From Ophiosphaerella korrae (taxonomy: Eukaryota > Ascomycota > Dothideomycetes > Pleosporales > Phaeosphaeriaceae): a stretch of DNA of 18,763 bases. Within the stretch, counting starts at the first letter, position 1; the number at the start of each line of letters is the position of its first letter. Under the pieces are notes generated by a model, which ran no database searches, was not told the DNA's origin, and saw only the letters and a program-made list of their open reading frames with translations. The position numbers were made by a program, and so were the translations under genes. The stretch lies in assembly GCA_028456385.1 (NCBI GenBank), contig JALNQF010000631.1:1-18763 (forward strand), given 5' to 3'. Positions 10,070 through 18,763 of this stretch are shown in pieces.

Positions 10070-10491
10070 TGTAATAGGCCTCCTATTGTTAACTACAGGT
10101 ACTTATCTAGGGAGTTAGTAGATTAAGAGATAATAACAAAAGCTTGTGTTAGGATCTATAATAACTATAAACAATAGAAGATGTTTTACAACTGTCTTGT
10201 ATTAGCGTTCTGTAGTTAAAGGATTGAATTACTAATACTATCCTAATAATACGCATTACTAATAACTATATACCTACTATAATCTGTAATCTGTATTTGC
10301 TAAGATCAACGGATTACAGATTAGCCTAATCTATAATCTACTATCGCTAAGAGCCTACAGATTATAGATTATTCTAAGTATCCTAATTATGTATAGCTTC
10401 CTAGTTAGGCTTATACCCTTTAGAGTCGTATAAGACTAGGCTCGTAGGATCAATTAGTTCTATCTATAGTTCTTCTATTACTACTATAATA
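10070..10491 (-). repeat. 5' LTR of element B (422 bp)
   Basis: This is the transcriptionally upstream LTR of B, with the same length and ends as 3480-3901. It keeps several TpG and CpA pairs that are TpA in the partner. In the hairpin arms, AATCTGTAATC at 10281-10291 pairs perfectly with GATTACAGATT at 10312-10322; in the 3' LTR both arms have become AATCTATAATC/GATTATAGATT. The promoter should lie here, but no core element is identifiable. Confidence 0.92.
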
Positions 10492-10496
10492 ACTCT
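10492..10496. repeat. Target site duplication ACTCT, right copy
   Basis: ACTCT directly follows copy B and equals 3475-3479. The sequence after it continues element D's gag-pol exactly where the left part stopped. Confidence 0.9.
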
Positions 10497-13400
10497 ATTA
10501 GACCTTTTATTACAAGGACAACTACTATATATACTACGCTAGCAAGGAAAGAGTAAGATACTTCCTATAACTAAGAAATAGAGTAGTAGTAATAAAAGAA
10601 AGAATAAAAGTATAGCTAGAAGAAATAGTATATATAATAGACCTACTAATAAAAGACTTAGAAGGGAAAGAGCCCTAAACTCTATTAATCTAGGCTAAAA
10701 GACTAGTACTAGATAAAGAAACTACAATAGCTTCTTCTAAAAGACTATAAGAAAGTAAGAAATAAATTAGTATAAGAGGTATAGAGTATACCTAGCTAAA
10801 TATATATAGCTATAATAGCTATATAATAATAGATATAGAAGAATAAAACAAAGAATAGAAGTTCGTCTAGATATACTTAATAGTTATAAGTATAAAGGAA
10901 GCGTATAAAGACTAGAAAGAATATAATCTTAAAGAAATAAAGTTTATACTATTTTAAGAATAGATAAAGTAATATATAGTTATAGTAGGAAGAATACCTA
11001 TATAGGAAGAATAGTAACACCTTATAAGAAAGATATAATAGATTAACAAAGCCTATACACTAAAAGTACTAATAGTATACTATGTCCTAATAATAGACAC
11101 GCCTAGAAAAGATAAATACTAAGAAAGAGATAATAAGATAATAAATCTAAAACATCTAGTATACTTTAAAGTATTATAGATATTATACCTAGACAAGAAT
11201 TATATAATACACGGGAACCTAAAAGCAAATAATAAGGTATAGCCTATAAGAAGAAGAGGCTATAACTATATAAGAGTAATCCTAGTAGAAGATATCTAAA
11301 GATAGGAAATAATCCTAGAAGATAGATACCTAGTAGTAAAGCTTAGACTAAAACTATCTAAGAAATGTATCTAAGGAGGACTATAGTATAAATGTACGTA
11401 TAATAAATATCTAAAATATAAGGAATATAAACTTAAAATAGGGCTATAGCCTTAGAAAGATAGATAATTTATAAAAACACCTAAGTAAGAGAAGCTAGAA
11501 GGTATAAGAGGCCTATATATTATAAAAACAAGTACTTACTAAAGAAAGAAAGTATAATTAATAATTAATAGTAGAGCTATAAAGAACTTTATATTAAAGA
11601 AGTTTATAAAAATATAAGGAATATAGTATATAATAAAGAAGTACCTTTAACAATTAAGTACAATTAAAGGAAAACTATTCTAGGAACCTATTAGGTTTAA
11701 AACAGTTCCCTCTATACTAGAACTAGAAGGGATAATAATTAAGAATATAGTTATAGATATAACAACAATTAATAATAAACAAGATATAATATTAGCTATA
11801 CTATAGTTATAGATAACTAACCTACACATTAATTAAAAAATAGGAAAAATTAGTTACTACAAAACAAAAAAGCTAAAAGCTAACGTTAGTATATATAAAA
11901 AAGAATTCCCTAAAGAATATAAGAAATAGAAAAAATAGCTTATAGAACCTAAAGACTACCTTCTAGAATACTAACTATAGGACCTAGCAATTAAAGTAGA
12001 AGAAAGAAAGAACGTAAGATAGAGCCTAGTTTATAGAAAAATAAAAGAAAAGTTTAAAATTAAATAAGCGTTTATCTAAAACGTAATAAAGAAAGGATAG
12101 ATATAAGAATCTAAATCCTTAGTAGTATATAGCCTTATATTTGTAGATAAGAAAAGAATAAGTAATAAGAGACCCTACGTAGACTTTAGAAAAATAAACG
12201 TAGTTATAAACAAAAACTAATACCCTTTACTATAAATTAATAAAATATAAGATAGGCTAAGGAAAGTAAAAATCTTTACAAAACTAGACATTAGAACGCC
12301 TACTACTAGATTAGAATTAAGTAAGGTAATAAATAGAAAATAGTATTTAGAATACAATACAAACTATACAAGTACCTAGTTATACTCTTTAGCCTAACAA
12401 ATATACTAGCAGCCTTTTAAGAAAGAATTAATATAGTACTAAGAGAATACTTAGACGTATTTACGTTTATATATTTAGACGATATCTTTATATTCTTAGA
12501 AATAGAGGAAGAACACGTATAACACGTATACAAGGTACTAGAAAAACTAGTAGAAAATAAATTATTTCTTAAAATAAGGAAGAACAAATTCTATATAAAA
12601 AAAATAGATTTCCTAGAGTTTATTATAGAACTAGGAAAGATTAAGATTAACTTAGAAAAGATTAAGTTAATTAACAAATAGCTAACACTAAAAAACCTAA
12701 AAGAGGTATAATAGTTTTATAGGTTAGTAAACTTTTAGAGAAAATTAATAGTAGGATATTCTAAGAATATAGAACTAATTACAAGACTTATAAAGAAAGA
12801 TACACTATTTAAATAGATAAAGGAATACAAGAAAGTATTTAATAAGATTAAGAAGAAATTTATAGAGAACCTAGTTATTAGAATATATAACCTAGACCTA
12901 CTAGTAATAGTAAAAATAGACGTATCTAACTTAGTCTATAGGATAGCACTAATTTAAGAAGATCTAGAGACTAAAAAAGAATACTTAGTTAAATGCTTCT
13001 CTAAGAAAATAAAGCTAGTAGAACTTAACTACCCTATCTATAATAAAGAAATACTAGTAATCTATAAAGTATTTAAGTAATAGAGAGTATACTTATAAAA
13101 AGTAAAGTAATAGATAAAGGTCTATATAGACTATAAGAATCTTATAAGATTTATAATAAATAAAGAACTATCTTAATAGTATACAAGATAGTAGGAATTC
13201 CTATTAATATTTAACCTAGAAATTATATACACAAAAGGTAAAGATAACTAATTTATAGATACTCTTAGTAGAAAACTAGATTTATAAGAAGAAGTAAACA
13301 CTACTAGTACAATTCTAGTTAAGAATAAGGCAAGATACTTAGTCCTAAATATACCTAAAATAGCTATAATACTTAAAAGAAAGAATAGTAAACTAAACGA

Positions 13401-14775
13401 ATAGATTTAGAAAATAACGCAAGAAGTATCTAAAGAAATAGAGAAACTAGAGATCTAAAAAGGACTCGTATAAGTATATAGAAGAATATACATTCTAAAG
13501 AAGATTTAAAAAGAATTTATATAATAATTCTATAAATTACTAGTATATAGATACTAAAAGATTAATAAAACCTTTAATAGATTACTATAAGACTACTATA
13601 TCCTAAAGGTAAGATAACTAGTAATAAAAGTATTACGAGATTATATAGAATATTAAAGAAATAAATATAGTAGATATATACTATATAGAATATTATAACT
13701 AGTAGAAGTACTAGAATAACTATAAAGAGTTATTATAATAGACTTTATTATAAAGCTACCTAAGTCTAAAAATCTAATATTAGGAGTAGAGTATAATAGA
13801 ATACTTATAATAGTAGATAAGCTTATAAAGTATATATACTTTAGACTATATAAAGAAAAAAGTAAAATAGAAGCTACTATATATTAGGTCTTAGGAACTA
13901 TAATTAGCTAATATAGACTACTAGACAAGATTATTATAGATAGAGATATAAAGTTTATATTAAAACTATAGAGAATAATAATAGCGTAATTAGGAATTAA
14001 ATATACAATATCTATAGTATACTACCTATAGATAGATAAATAGTTAGAACGAATAAATTAGATAGTAGAATAATACTTAAGATGCTACCTTAACTATAAC
14101 TAGAATAATTAGGTATAGTTACTACCTATAGTATAGCTAGCATATAATAGCGTAAAGAATATAGTAATAAAAGTATTACTCTTTTTTATAAACTATAGAT
14201 TTAACTCTAGCGTATATAAAATACTAAGATTAGAAATATCTTAGTCTCTAAGAAGAAAAAACTTTACTAATAGACTTAAAGATATATATAACTAACTAAG
14301 ACAAGATATAGAATTCCTATATAATTAAATAGTAAAGTACTATAACAAGAAATACAAAAAGGAACCTAAATTTAAAGAAAGAGAAAAAGTATAGTTAGTA
14401 TAAAAAAACATTAAGAGTAAAAGGCTAAGTTTAAAATTAGACTATATTAAAATAAGACTATATAAAATTAAGAAAAAGGTTATACTAGTTATATTTAAAC
14501 TAAAAATACTAAATAAAATAAAGATATACCTAACCTTCTATATAGTACTACTTAAGAAAGTACTATAAGATATAGAACTACTAGTGTACAAAGTAGATAT
14601 GTATAAAGAATAAGAAGAATAAGAAGTTAAAGAAATCCTAGTATATTAGTTCTATAATAGAAGAAACTACTACTTAGTAAAATAGATAGGTATAGACGAG
14701 AAAGGGTAACTATAGGAAAATATATAGGAACTAGAAGATAATCTTAACTACTTTAAGAAATTAGAGGAGTTCTAA
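10497..14775 (+). pseudogene. pol: Remainder of Gag-Pol, element D (protease to chromodomain)
   Basis: This continues the frame from 3479. The protease is recognisable as IINSRAIKNFIL with N-S-R at 11567-11575 (expected D-S-G). RT has YLDD intact at 12472-12483. RNase H ends near LSRKLD around 13265. Integrase has an HHCC-like region with His and Cys replaced by Tyr, then the catalytic triad D at 13741, D at 13939 and E at 14047. Next come a GPY/F-like segment near 14440 and the chromodomain ending at 14772. Spacings from RT to the stop equal those in B. From protease to RT the distance is 905 rather than 906 bases, so one base has been lost, which I place near 12293 in the LDI-NAYY motif. 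Numerous RIP stops are present. Confidence 0.9.
12293..12293 (+). other. One-base deletion in element D reverse transcriptase
   Basis: The sequence reads GACATTAGAACGCC where B reads GATATCTAAAACGCC. The loss of one base shifts the frame between the protease and YLDD. It is the only frame change found among the landmark intervals of D. Together with the stops it confirms that the copy is dead. Confidence 0.75.
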
Positions 14776-15441
14776 AGTTAAAACTCTCTAGAACGCCTAG
14801 TAGTAAACTAAGAGAACTAATATTACTACTATTAGATAGAGAGGCAATAAGAATACTTAATACAAAACCTACTATAATAATATTAAACGCCTTATCTAAG
14901 TTTAGCTTAGCTTCTAGAGCTACTAACTACTTAGCTAATTTCTTATTATTTAGCGCCTTTATCTTATAAAGACAAGAGAGACAAGCTTAATTCTTTACTA
15001 GCTTACTCTACGTAAGCTTCTAGATCTACTTACGCTTAGCTTTAGCCTCTATAATTTAAGATAGTAATTTCTCTTAAGTCTAGTTAATAGCTTTCCCTAT
15101 TATTATTAAGCCTAGACGTAAGAATAAGTATAATAAATATATACTTAGAAAGAGAAATACTAGATATATTACAAGAACTATATATATTTATATAAATATA
15201 TACTTTATAAGCCTTCCTATTATTTATAGAAATAATATAAAAAAGAGACTTAGGATTTAACTTAAGAGAAGTACAATAAGAATAAAGAAATATCTTAATA
15301 CTATTACGTAATACGCAATTAGTAAGAAGATAGTAACAACGTATAGATAAAACAACTATAAGAAGTAATAAAAAACTATAGATTAACGAGGAAAGTAGAT
15401 TAATAACCTTAGCTCTAGAGTAGACAAATAAAAGACTACTT
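14776..15441. other. Region between pol and the 3' LTR of element D
   Basis: This is the counterpart of B's 3916-4581. No sense-strand domain is recognised. Its reverse complement (about 15070 down to 14780) carries the same antisense frame as B, with EAKAKRK, YKIKALNNKKLAK and LVALEAKLNLDKAF, broken by TAG and TAA codons. Confidence 0.65.
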
Positions 15442-15455
15442 AGAAGAAGAGATAG
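15442..15455 (+). promoter_or_regulatory. Polypurine tract of element D
   Basis: AGAAGAAGAGATAG lies directly before the 3' LTR start TATTACGATAG. It is the expected plus-strand primer site and differs from B's tract by one G/A transition. Confidence 0.85.
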
Positions 15456-15887
15456 TATTACGATAGTAATAAGAAAACTATAGATAGAACTAATTAGCCC
15501 TATAGTAATAGACTTAGACTTATATAACTCTAAAGAGCACGAACTTAATTAGGAGGCTATATATAATTAGGATACCTAGAGTAATCTATAATTTGTAGAC
15601 TCTTAGTATTAATAGATTATAGATTAAGATAATCTATAATCTATTAGTCTTAGTAACTATAGATTAATAGATTACAACGAGTATATAGTTAGTAACAATA
15701 TATATTATTAGGATAGTATTAGCAATTTAATTATTAACTACAAGTAATAATATTAAGATAGTTGCAAAATATCTCCTATTTTATTATTAGTTTATTGTAG
15801 ATCCCTAAACAAACTCTTGTTATTAACTCTTAATCTACTAACACCCTTTAGGCTATTAGGAAGTTAACCCTAGTAACACCTATTATA
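15456..15887 (+). repeat. 3' LTR of element D (432 bp)
   Basis: It starts TATTACGATAG after the polypurine tract and ends CCTATTATA. It has the same length as the 5' LTR at 1831-2262, and the differences seen are C/T or G/A. The base after it, at 15888, starts minus-strand gag sequence of copy E. Confidence 0.88.
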
Positions 15888-16254
15888 GTACTTATATATC
15901 TATCTAGAGCTATACTAATACTATAAAAGGTCTTAATTTTTCCCTTATTTTATTAAACTTCTTAAGTATAGGTATCTTTAGTAGTTTCTTTATCGCACTT
16001 ATCTCTAAGCGTTATATAATTAATTCTATTTAGTTTTATCCTTTAATAATAGCTCTAATCTAAGCCTTATTCTATTTTGCGTATTCCTAAAGTTCTTTAT
16101 TCTAGGTTTCTAAGGTATTAATTACTATTTTTATATCTTTTTTCTTAGAGATTAAGTTATTTATATAGTTCTTAATATCCTTCTATACTATATTATCTAA
16201 CTTATAGCTACTTATAGGTGCCTTAGCTATTTTTTTAGTTAAACTTTCTACTAT
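15888..16254 (-). pseudogene. Gag N-terminal fragment of copy E
   Basis: The minus-strand sequence matches the first part of Gag in B (about 9640-10008). The inferred start is ATA at 16254 (formerly ATG). The fragment is cut at 15888 by the end of element D's 3' LTR, and the remainder of its gag and pol is not found on the other side of D. Stops by RIP are frequent. A 61-bp leader at 16255-16315 separates it from its LTR. Confidence 0.8.
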
Positions 16255-16315
16255 TGTATTAGCTAGACTATGTATTACTTACGCTTCGCTACTCTTAATA
16301 ACTAAATTAGCAAGG

Positions 16316-16743
16316 TATAATAGGTATTACTAGGGTTAACTTCCTAATACCTAAGAGTATTAGTAGATTAGGAGGTAATAACAAAAGTTTGTATAGTAAT
16401 CTATAATAGGCTATAAATAGTAGAAGATATTTTACAACTATCTTAGTATTATCGCTCGTAGTTAATAATTGAATTACTAATACTATCCTAATAATACGTA
16501 TTACTACTAACTATATACTTGTTATAATCTATTAATCTATAGTTACTAAGACTAATAAATTGTAGATTATCTTAATCTATAATCTATTAATACTAAGAGT
16601 CTATAGATTATAGATTACCCTAGGTATCTTAATTATATATAGCCTCTTAGTTAGGTTTATGTCGCTTAGAGTTATATAAGTCTAAGTTAATTATTATAGA
16701 GCTAATTAGTTCTATCTATAGCTCTCTTGTTACTATTATAATA
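16316..16743 (-). repeat. 5' LTR of copy E (428 bp)
   Basis: It begins TATAATAGG and ends CTATTATAATA on the plus strand, both RIP-altered versions of the shared termini. In reverse it resembles D's LTR more than B's, for example CTCTTGTTACTATT at the outer end and the block around TTAACTTCCTAAT at the inner end. D and E therefore form one LTR subfamily and B another. Confidence 0.85.
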
Positions 16744-17915
16744 AATCTTACTCTTTACTTATATAAAAAGTATATATAGTAGTTATTATTATAATAAAAG
16801 GTCTAATTAAGTATTTTATAGTATAATTCTTTAGTTACTACTACTTTTTTTTAGAGCTTAGCTTATACTTTTAGTACTTCTTTCTTATTTTTAGTTATCT
16901 TTAACTAAGTTTCTTTTTTTATATCTTTACTTCTATAGTCTTTTATAAAGTATCTTAGTTTCTTATATTTATATTATACTTTATTTTTTCTCGTTAATTA
17001 GTAATTTATTATATAGTAACTTAACTTATTATAGTTAAAGTACTTAAAGTCTTTCTTTTTTTTATTATTATTAGTATTAAAGATTATAAAGTTCTCTCTA
17101 TTATAGTTACTAGGTTATCTCTTATATCTATTTATTCTCTATTCTTAGAAGTTATTATTAACTTATATTACCTATCTCTTTATAGCTTCTAGTATCTTTA
17201 GTTTCTCTATTTAGATTAACTTATTATAAATATTTAACTTTAGTCTTTATTTATATCTTAATATTAAAGATAGCTTATTCTATTCTATATTTTATAATAG
17301 TTATTTAACCTATAATATATATTCTAAGGTATTTTTATATTATCTTAGCTTTTTAAGGTTTTTTTTAGCTTATTAAGTAATATCTATATCTCTAAATACT
17401 ACTTTTATTTATTATATAAATTATTTATAAATTCTAACTATAATTATTATCTTATCTTTTTTTATTCCTAGTATATATATTATATAGTCTATCTAGTAAA
17501 GCTTAAATTATCTTATTATATTTTCTTTAAAGTATATTATAATATAAGTAACTTTCTTTTCTTTTATATTAAAGTATAATACTTATATATTTATCTAAAG
17601 TTATAGTAATACTAAAAAAAGTTTTATATTCTTTTTTATTTTATTAAACTTTTTAAGTATAAGTATTTTAAGTAGCTTCTTTATTATATATATTTCTATT
17701 CTCTAAGTAATCTATTTTATTTAATCTTATCTAGGTATAATAACTTTAATTTAAGCCTTATTCTATATTATTAAAGTATTAATTAATAGTTCTATACTCT
17801 ATTTATTAGTAATTAGGTTATTTAGGTTTAACTTAACTACTCTCTAGTTAGTTACGTCTAACTTATAGCTACTTAGAAGTACTTTACCTCTCTTTTTAGT
17901 TATACTTTCTATTAT
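16744..17915 (-). pseudogene. Gag of copy F, heavily degraded
   Basis: Read on the minus strand, this matches B from its Gag start (10008, here 17915) to a point just past the zinc knuckles (B about 8806). The zinc-knuckle region is recognisable near 16930-17050. The density of stop codons and loss of C and G are the highest in the window, so F is probably the oldest copy. The sequence begins directly at the outer end of copy E's LTR, indicating that E inserted into F. The rest of F's pol is not present to the left. Confidence 0.75.
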
Positions 17916-17976
17916 TATATTAGCTTAACTATATACTCTTTATACTTTACTTCTTTTAATAACTACGTTAGTAAAG

Positions 17977-18420
17977 TATAATAAAGTAACCTATTATTAA
18001 CTATAACTAACTACTAAGGGGGGTATAGTAGATTAAAAGTTAATAGCTTAAGTATAAAAGTAATTATATAATAAGCTTATAAATAATAGAATAATTTTTA
18101 TAATATTAAGTATTATTACTTGTAGTTAGTAATTAAATTACTAATAATATCCTAACAATACTTATTACTACTACTTATATACTTATACTAATCTATTAAT
18201 TTATTACTTATATCTAGTCTTAGTAACTATAGATTAATAGATTACTAATCTATTAATCTATAATTATTTCTTATCTATATACTCTATAGATTAAGAGATT
18301 ATATTATATATCTTAGTTATAAGTAGTTTCTTAATCTAGCTTATTACTTTACTTATCTTATACTTTATTAGTACTTAAGTTAACGTATTCTATTAGTAAA
18401 GTAGCTATATTACTAAAATA
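17977..18420 (-). repeat. 5' LTR of copy F (right end approximate)
   Basis: The inner end TATAATAAAG follows the Gag leader as in the other copies. The interior carries the familiar ACTATAGATTAATAGATTA inverted repeats near 18227-18262. The outer end is placed at TTACTAAAATA near 18420 by weak similarity to TTACTATTATAATA and could be off by tens of bases. Confidence 0.6.
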
Positions 18421-18763
18421 GCTACTTTTCCTTAGTATCGTGAATATTATATATAAAAAATTAATTTACTTAATAACTAGCTATAGAACCTACGTACAAT
18501 ATACTTATAGTAGATTTAGAATCTTCTTCTATATCTTTTTAGTACGTACAAGTATTATACCCTATCTTATTATAGTTCCTATAACGCTATTAACTTAGTT
18601 AAGCCTATTAAGCCTACTTATTACTACTACTACTACTATAAGCCTTCTTTACTCTCTAAGTCTCGCTAGACGCCTCTATAGCTACGTACAACGCTCTAGT
18701 ACTATACTCTAATATACTACTATACTAAATCTACTTCTATTTACGCGTTTTATACTTTATTAT
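18421..18763. other. Unassigned A+T-rich sequence right of copy F
   Basis: This stretch does not align by eye to any part of the elements in the window. It shows the same TpA-rich, stop-filled composition but contains somewhat more C-rich runs (for example around 18640-18700). It has no open frame or RNA gene that I can recognise. It may be the sequence into which F inserted, or part of another repeat. Confidence 0.5.
18622..18637. repeat. Short TAC trinucleotide run
   Basis: About five consecutive TAC units occur in the unassigned right flank. On the reverse strand this is GTA repeated. It is a minor simple repeat, and no function can be assigned. Confidence 0.7.

Larger units (their letters stand above)
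3480..10491 (-). mobile_element. Complete chromovirus B (7012 bp) inserted in element D
   Basis: Two direct LTRs of exactly 422 bp (3480-3901 and 10070-10491) flank 6,168 bp of internal sequence, and the element is bordered by ACTCT on both sides. In minus-strand order it holds the 5' LTR, leader, Gag-Pol (10008 to 4582), a noncoding stretch, a polypurine tract at 3902-3915 and the 3' LTR. The domain order RT, RNase H, integrase, chromodomain identifies a Ty3/gypsy chromovirus. It keeps more CpA and TpG than its neighbours and is innermost in the nest, so it is the youngest insertion here. Stops throughout Gag-Pol make it non-autonomous. Confidence 0.93.
1831..15887 (+). mobile_element. Full-length chromovirus D, interrupted by copy B
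   Basis: Two direct 432-bp LTRs (1831-2262 and 15456-15887) bound gag at 2324-3479 and the remainder of gag-pol at 10492-14775. The left half stops at the exact point in gag-pol where the right half resumes, and both sides of the intervening copy B carry ACTCT. Removing B and one ACTCT gives about 7,040 bp, close to B's own 7,012 bp. Order: LTR, Gag, protease, RT, RNase H, integrase, chromodomain, about 680 bp noncoding, polypurine tract, LTR. The outer flanks, TAAGA on the left and GTACT on the right, do not match as a target duplication, so the present ends may be a recombinant. Confidence 0.88.
1..18763. other. RIP-mutated, A+T-rich heterochromatic repeat block
   Basis: The whole window is A+T-rich, poor in CpA and TpG and rich in TpA. 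Every reconstructed coding frame is crowded with TAG and TAA codons where Gln or Trp codons would be expected. Paired LTRs differ almost only by C/T or G/A transitions. This is the pattern of repeat-induced point mutation, a premeiotic defence of filamentous ascomycetes that mutates C in duplicated DNA, preferentially in CpA. The longest uninterrupted ATG-initiated frame is 70 codons and lies antisense to an integrase. I infer a gene-poor heterochromatic compartment; whether it is subtelomeric, centromeric or interstitial cannot be told from the window. Confidence 0.9.

Noticed and set aside
14776..15441. An envelope-like or other sense ORF between pol and the 3' LTR.
   Set aside because: No signal peptide, membrane segment or recognisable domain is seen in the sense frames, and the partly open sense frame ends after about 70 codons.
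1..16743. Copies A and E as two halves of one minus-strand element split by the material between them.
   Set aside because: Both contain the same 5' end (Gag start plus 5' LTR), and their LTRs differ in length (441 versus 428 bp) and in the 54-bp duplication. They are separate copies.
1..18763. The possibility that this is an A+T-rich bacterial or organellar sequence with a different genetic code (TAG/TAA read as an amino acid).
   Set aside because: Stops fall at Gln and Trp positions but are joined by Cys to Tyr, His to Tyr and Gly to Arg/Ser changes, and paired LTRs differ by transitions. Mutation explains all of these; a code change explains only the stops.
1..18763. tRNA, rRNA or other RNA genes.
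   Set aside because: No tRNA A/B-box pair with cloverleaf potential or rRNA-like conserved block was recognised on either strand. RIP composition makes weak matches meaningless.

Overview
The window is an A+T-rich block from what is most likely a filamentous ascomycete genome (Pezizomycotina). It consists almost entirely of nested, mutated Ty3/gypsy LTR retrotransposons of the chromovirus type (integrase followed by a chromodomain). No intact protein gene is visible. CpA and TpG are strongly depleted, TpA is in excess, and sense codons have become TAG or TAA throughout. Copies of the same element differ almost only by C/T and G/A transitions. This is the signature of repeat-induced point mutation (RIP). 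The fungal assignment is inferred from RIP plus the chromovirus type.

Layout: (1) 1-1242 is the 5' end of a minus-strand element (copy A: gag and a 441-bp LTR). (2) 1243-1830 is a fragment of the 3' noncoding end of a plus-strand element (copy G). (3) 1831-15887 is a plus-strand element (copy D) of about 7.04 kb once its insert is removed, with two 432-bp LTRs at 1831-2262 and 15456-15887. (4) Inside D lies a complete minus-strand element (copy B, 3480-10491, 7012 bp) with two 422-bp LTRs and the 5-bp target duplication ACTCT at 3475-3479 and 10492-10496. (5) 15888-16743 is the 5' end of a minus-strand element (copy E: gag start and a 428-bp LTR). (6) 16744 to about 18420 is a heavily decayed minus-strand element (copy F: gag and LTR) into which E seems to have inserted. 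(7) About 18421-18763 is A+T-rich sequence that I cannot assign.

In B, Gag, two CCHC zinc knuckles, aspartic protease, reverse transcriptase, RNase H, integrase and chromodomain all lie in one reading frame. Landmark codons at 9321, 9099, 7791, 6885, 5616, 4674 and 4584 are all separated by multiples of three. The element therefore probably encoded a single Gag-Pol polyprotein of about 1,808 codons, now full of stops. D has the same layout plus a 1-bp deletion in its reverse transcriptase. The protease active site is changed in both copies from the expected D-S-G to N-S-R by TpG to TpA changes.

Nesting order and decay agree: B is innermost and keeps the most CpA/TpG, D is intermediate, and F is the most degraded. 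Items worth a second look are the non-matching flanks of D, a conserved antisense reading frame between pol and the 3' LTR, the two self-insertions near the same gag/protease point, and the unusual position after the 5' LTR where a primer-binding site should be. I see no new cellular system; this is a retrotransposon graveyard with a readable history.
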